Below are positions 60,635 through 64,000 of a DNA stretch of 64,000 bases, one piece after another. This DNA is from Terriglobales bacterium. GTDB taxonomy: Bacteria > Acidobacteriota > Terriglobia > Terriglobales > Acidobacteriaceae. Within the stretch, counting starts at the first letter, position 1. Each line of letters begins with the position of its first letter. Made by a program: the position numbers and the translations under genes. The stretch lies in assembly GCA_015655585.1 (NCBI GenBank), contig JAATEV010000020.1, positions 1-64,000 on the forward strand, read 5' to 3'. The notes under the pieces are model-generated. The model saw nothing but the letters and a program-made list of their open reading frames with translations, made no database searches and was not told the DNA's origin.

Positions 60635-62839
60635 TTACCCATCCACCCGCTTTTTAGGCTCCCACTTCTTACGCGGCTTCTCCTCCGAGACCGAAGGGGC
60701 CGGAGCCTGCGAGACCGACATAACCTCCACACCCTGAACCGGAGCCGAAGGCCGGGGAGCCTCCACCACCGGCTCCGCCACATCCATCGCAGAAGCAGCA
60801 ACACCCCGCTCCCGCCGAACCCCCTCCACCAGAAGCTCCGCCACATCCTTAATAATGAGGTCGTCCCTCTTCCCCGGCGAGCTTCCCAACATGCTCTTGC
60901 AGAACGGGCACCCCACCGCCAGCACCTTCTCCCCCGCCGCCGCGCTCAACGCCCCTTGCACCTCCCGTAGCCGGTTCTCCGAGACCCGCTCCGTCCCCGG
61001 CTCCTCCTCCTTCCAGAACTGGGCCCCTCCGGCCCCGCAGCAAAACGAGTTCTCCCGTCGCCGATCCAGTTCCACCATCTCGCTCCCCAGCACCCGCAAC
61101 AAATTTCGAGGAGCGTCATAAACACCGTTGTGCCGCCCGAGATAGCAGGGATCGTGAAACGCAATCGTAGCCGCTGAAGGGGCCGAAGCGAGTCTGCCCT
61201 CCTTCACCAGCCGCTCCAGAAACTCCGTATGGTGAACCACCTGATAGTCGCCACCGATCTGCCGATACTCTCCACCTAAAGCATTCATGCAGTGCGGACA
61301 ACTGGCCACGATCAGCTTCGGACGAACCTCGTTCAATGTAGCCACGTTCCTCTCCGCCAACTGCCGGTAGAGGTACTCGTTCCCCGCGCGCCGAGCGCTG
61401 TCCCCCGTGCAGCACTCCCGCTTACCCAGCACCGCAAAGTCCACCTCCGCATACTCCAGCAGCTCCACAAACGCCCGCGCCGTCCGCTGCGCCTGCGGAT
61501 CGTAGCTGGCCGCGCACCCCACCCAGTACAGGACCTCGGCGGCAGGATTCTCCTCGACTGTTCTGACCTTCAACCCCTCAGCCCACTCCATCCGCCGCTC
61601 TCGGTTGATCCCCCACGGGTTCTGCGCCCGCTCCATCCCTCGGAACGCCGCCTGCAACTGCCCCGGAAACTCCCCGGCGATCATCACCTGGTGCCGCCGG
61701 ACATCCACGATGTCCAGCATCTGCTCATCCTCCACCGGGCAGACCTCCATGCAGGCCCCGCACGTAGTACAGGCCCACGCCGCCTCGGGAGACAGGGCGA
61801 ACGCCAGCAGAGGCCGAGGACTCTCCGCCCCAGCCTCGAAGGGAGATACTCCCAACCCGAACGCCCCCAGACCATTCAGCTCCATCCGCTTATTGATCTC
61901 CAGAGCCGCCGGGCTAAGCGCCTTCCCCGTGGCCGCCGCCGGACACACCTCCTGGCATCGGTTGCACTGGATGCACGCATACGCATCCAGCAATCGTGGC
62001 CACCCCAAATCCGCCAGCGAGCCAGCGCCAACCACATCCCCATCCACCGGATTCACCTCCACCAGAGGCAACACCCCAGCACCTATCTCCCTATTCACCA
62101 GATACTTAACCGGAGCCAGAAAGAGATGAACGTGCTTCGAATAAGGAAAATAGGAAAGAAACAGAAGAACACTCCCCAAAGCCCCCCAATAACCAAAGGC
62201 CCTCCAAGCCTCTGCCCCGACCGGAGAAAAAAAATGCGAAAGCAAAGAAGCAAATGGCTGGAATCGGTCTCGCCCCTCTACCGCAAGCTTCGCTCCAGCG
62301 CCGAGAACTCGGCTACCAACATGGAACAGAATGAAGACCGAAACGATCAACGAGTCGCGAGTGATCTTCGCGGACTGAACATCCTGATGCAGCATCGTCC
62401 TCTCGTTGAACCGAAATGATCGACGACCAGCCCCGGCAAATCGCCTGATAGCCAACGCGATCACACCGAGCAATACTAGAAAGCTGAATGCATCGGCCAA
62501 TGCGTTATAGAGAGCGCCAACCGCCGTTGCGGACGATACCGAGAAAGGGATGAATCCTTCGGCGGCATCGACAAGATTGACCAGGCAATAGAAGACAAAT
62601 CCATAAAAAATAAATGCGTGAAAGACACCGACCACCGGACGTCTCTTGAAGGTCCGCCGCTGCGTGATCGCGGCGACAAAAGCGCGCCAGAGACGGTGAG
62701 GCAGGCGATTCCATCTCGCCTCAGGGTCTGGTCTCCCTCTGCGAATCCGGAGGTAGAGTCTATAAAAGCCACGTATCCCGAGGGCGATCGTCAGCAGGGC
62801 GAAGACGGAGAACGCGATCTTCTGAGGGAATGGCAGCAT
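60635..62839 (-). CDS. Membrane FeS oxidoreductase (EtfD-like, ETF:quinone reductase type)
   Basis: The protein of about 734 residues combines a membrane cytochrome b/NarI-like domain with about five segments (1-250), two [4Fe-4S] motifs ('CIQCNRCQEVCP' and 'CTTCGACMEVCP') and two CCG domains with 'SCPHCMN', 'FCCGAGGAQFW' and 'VGCPFC'. The last 80 residues are Pro/Glu/Lys rich and look disordered. The layout matches EtfD-like proteins, which pass electrons from EtfAB to the quinone pool during acyl-CoA oxidation. ATG 62839 is chosen; GTG 62848 would add three residues. It follows etfA by 18 bp in the same direction. Confidence 0.85.
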   Translation of the reverse strand: MLPFPQKIAFSVFALLTIALGIRGFYRLYLRIRRGRPDPEARWNRLPHRLWRAFVAAITQRRTFKRRPVVGVFHAFIFYGFVFYCLVNLVDAAEGFIPFSVSSATAVGALYNALADAFSFLVLLGVIALAIRRFAGAGRRSFRFNERTMLHQDVQSAKITRDSLIVSVFILFHVGSRVLGAGAKLAVEGRDRFQPFASLLSHFFSPVGAEAWRAFGYWGALGSVLLFLSYFPYSKHVHLFLAPVKYLVNREIGAGVLPLVEVNPVDGDVVGAGSLADLGWPRLLDAYACIQCNRCQEVCPAAATGKALSPAALEINKRMELNGLGAFGLGVSPFEAGAESPRPLLAFALSPEAAWACTTCGACMEVCPVEDEQMLDIVDVRRHQVMIAGEFPGQLQAAFRGMERAQNPWGINRERRMEWAEGLKVRTVEENPAAEVLYWVGCAASYDPQAQRTARAFVELLEYAEVDFAVLGKRECCTGDSARRAGNEYLYRQLAERNVATLNEVRPKLIVASCPHCMNALGGEYRQIGGDYQVVHHTEFLERLVKEGRLASAPSAATIAFHDPCYLGRHNGVYDAPRNLLRVLGSEMVELDRRRENSFCCGAGGAQFWKEEEPGTERVSENRLREVQGALSAAAGEKVLAVGCPFCKSMLGSSPGKRDDLIIKDVAELLVEGVRRERGVAASAMDVAEPVVEAPRPSAPVQGVEVMSVSQAPAPSVSEEKPRKKWEPKKRVDG

Positions 62840-62857
62840 GTCACCCACACCACGTCG

Positions 62858-63808
62858 TTATCTTCGCAACGCTTCGATAATAGCCGGTACGATCTGGGCC
62901 GCGTCGCCGACGATGCCGTAGTCCGCGATTTTGAAGATGGGGGCCTCCGCATCCCGATTGATCGCGACGGTCACCTTGCTCTTGTTCATTCCGGAGAGAT
63001 GCTGCACGGCTCCTGAAATTCCGATCGCAATATAAACCTTTGGCTGCACGGTTTTGCCGGTTTGGCCTACCTGTTCGGAGTAGGGCCGCCACCCGGCATC
63101 GACGATGGCTCGCGTTGCTCCTACGGCGGCTCCCAGTTGGTCGGCCAGAGCCTCGACGAGACGGGTAAAGCCCTCCGCACTGCCTACGCCGCGTCCACCG
63201 GAGACGACGATCTCCGCCTCCTCCAGCGAGATTCGAGCGCTGTGCTCGGTAATCTTCCCGGTGACATGCAGGCGGCGTGGCGGAAGATTCAGGTCTACGT
63301 CAAACTGCTCCGCCGCGTTGGCCCTCGGAGTGGCGGACGTGAATGCTCCAGGCTTTATGCTGGCGATGACGATGGGGGCTTTGGCCTCGACCGTCTCTGT
63401 TACGCGGGCAAGGTAGGTGTAACGTTCTGCGATGAGCGAGTCACCTTTGGATTGGAGGCTCACCACGTCTTCCAGAAGCGGGCTGTCCAACTTGACCGCT
63501 ACGCGTGGACTGTACTCACGTCCGCTGCGGCTTCCAGCTATGAGAACTACGCTGGCTTCTCCTTCGGAGGCGATCTGGGCGACGGCTGCGGCCCATAGCT
63601 CGGCGTCATACTGCGCCAGTTCCGGCATGTCCGCCACCAGGACCTGATCGACCGAGAAGGCAACCTCAGCCGCTATGGCCGCTACAGCACTGCCTAGAAC
63701 CAGTGCCGTAATCGGTCCTTCTCGCCGCAGGGCGCGCGCGGCAGCGATCATCTCGCGGGAGCTCTTGCTGACCTTTCCGTCTGCGTGCTCGACGACCAGA
63801 AGAATCAT
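62858..63808 (-). CDS. etfA: Electron transfer flavoprotein alpha subunit
   Basis: The 316-residue protein is the FAD-binding subunit of the electron-transferring flavoprotein. The C-terminal FAD domain is clear: '[15 protein letters not shown]', '[20 protein letters not shown]', '[17 protein letters not shown]' and '[23 protein letters not shown]' (partly quoted). The N-terminal alpha/beta domain binds the beta subunit. Its ATG overlaps the etfB stop by four bases, so the subunits are made together. It hands electrons to the FeS oxidoreductase encoded just downstream. Confidence 0.93.
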   Translation of the reverse strand: MILLVVEHADGKVSKSSREMIAAARALRREGPITALVLGSAVAAIAAEVAFSVDQVLVADMPELAQYDAELWAAAVAQIASEGEASVVLIAGSRSGREYSPRVAVKLDSPLLEDVVSLQSKGDSLIAERYTYLARVTETVEAKAPIVIASIKPGAFTSATPRANAAEQFDVDLNLPPRRLHVTGKITEHSARISLEEAEIVVSGGRGVGSAEGFTRLVEALADQLGAAVGATRAIVDAGWRPYSEQVGQTGKTVQPKVYIAIGISGAVQHLSGMNKSKVTVAINRDAEAPIFKIADYGIVGDAAQIVPAIIEALRR

Positions 63809-64000
63809 GCGATCACCCCTGTTTCGTTGCGGAGCAGATCGACGAGCTGAGACGCGGCGGCTTGTGCGTCTTTGCCATCCAGAATCCTGTTCAGGCGGGC
63901 TTTGACCTGAATCTCTTCGCGAAGAACGCTCACCGTGGGAGAGACTCCGTATTGGTCCAGAGTTTCTTTTCTAAGCTCTTTTTTCTTCGATTTCATGATG
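63805..64000 (-). CDS. etfB: Electron transfer flavoprotein beta subunit, C-terminal part (runs off right edge)
   Basis: Only the last 65 codons are inside the window; the frame is open to the right edge with '[19 protein letters not shown]' at its left limit, the sequence typical near the end of EtfB ('IMKAKKK' in relatives). The last residues '[13 protein letters not shown]' lead into the overlapping etfA start. The AMP- and FAD-contacting N-terminal part lies outside. The visible part has no frameshift. Confidence 0.88.
   Translation of the reverse strand, partial: IMKSKKKELRKETLDQYGVSPTVSVLREEIQVKARLNRILDGKDAQAAASQLVDLLRNETGVIA

Overview
The window looks like a chromosomal segment of an Acidobacteriota species, most likely family Acidobacteriaceae (Terriglobus/Granulicella/Edaphobacter type). 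The reasons are an orphan duplicated-FtsX permease with no ATPase partner, an Oar-like TonB-dependent receptor with an N-terminal carboxypeptidase-regulatory domain, two very large secreted BNR/Asp-box (VPS10/sortilin-like) proteins, a DUF885 protein, strongly C-biased wobble positions in most genes, and intergenic hexanucleotide and palindromic repeats of a kind I associate with this family. All assignments come from reading the sequence; no search was run.

Layout. 1-0.8 kb: 5' part of an isochorismatase-like gene lacking its catalytic Asp, then a 45-nt 3' fragment of tRNA-Ala(GGC), which looks like the scar of an integrative element lying to the left. 1.25-4.9 kb: a compact four-gene operon (GNAT acetyltransferase, SPPY-motif DNA-methyltransferase-like protein, membrane TPR protein, soluble TPR protein) of unknown purpose. 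It is my best candidate for an undescribed system. 5-8.5 kb: stress and housekeeping genes (Dps, GAF/fRMsr-like protein, CHY zinc protein, M24 peptidase, MFS transporter). 8.8-25.1 kb: an exported protein/peptide-degradation region (two BNR proteins, orphan permease, DUF885, M1 aminopeptidase with HEAT-like tail, TonB receptor). 25.5-35.6 kb: a four-gene RND efflux operon (MFP, two RND pumps, OMF; minus strand) with a divergent TetR regulator.

35.7-49.5 kb: mixed metabolism. This includes an NAD(P)-binding epimerase-like protein, a D-2-hydroxyacid dehydrogenase, a small protein with a 67-residue almost pure Asp/Glu tail, a sodium:solute symporter, an MBL-fold hydrolase with an aldo/keto reductase, a RelE/Gp49-type toxin with XRE antitoxin and a perfect operator palindrome, NDH-2, an SMR-like membrane protein, TrxB overlapping a DUF7002-like gene, YggS with a DUF167 protein, and a GH28 pectinase.

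49.6-52.8 kb: a block with different base composition (acyltransferase 3 and an erythromycin-esterase-like protein). The esterase-like gene is bracketed by two copies of a hairpin-bearing leader element. The second copy leads into an APC permease whose N-terminal coding sequence is out of frame with the only plausible start signal. 54-59 kb: aminosugar use (NagA, FucP/NagP-like MFS, lactonase) with dense extragenic repeats. 59-64 kb: RlpA-like protein, DUF1801 protein and an electron-transfer-flavoprotein module (FeS membrane oxidoreductase, EtfA, partial EtfB) running off the right edge.
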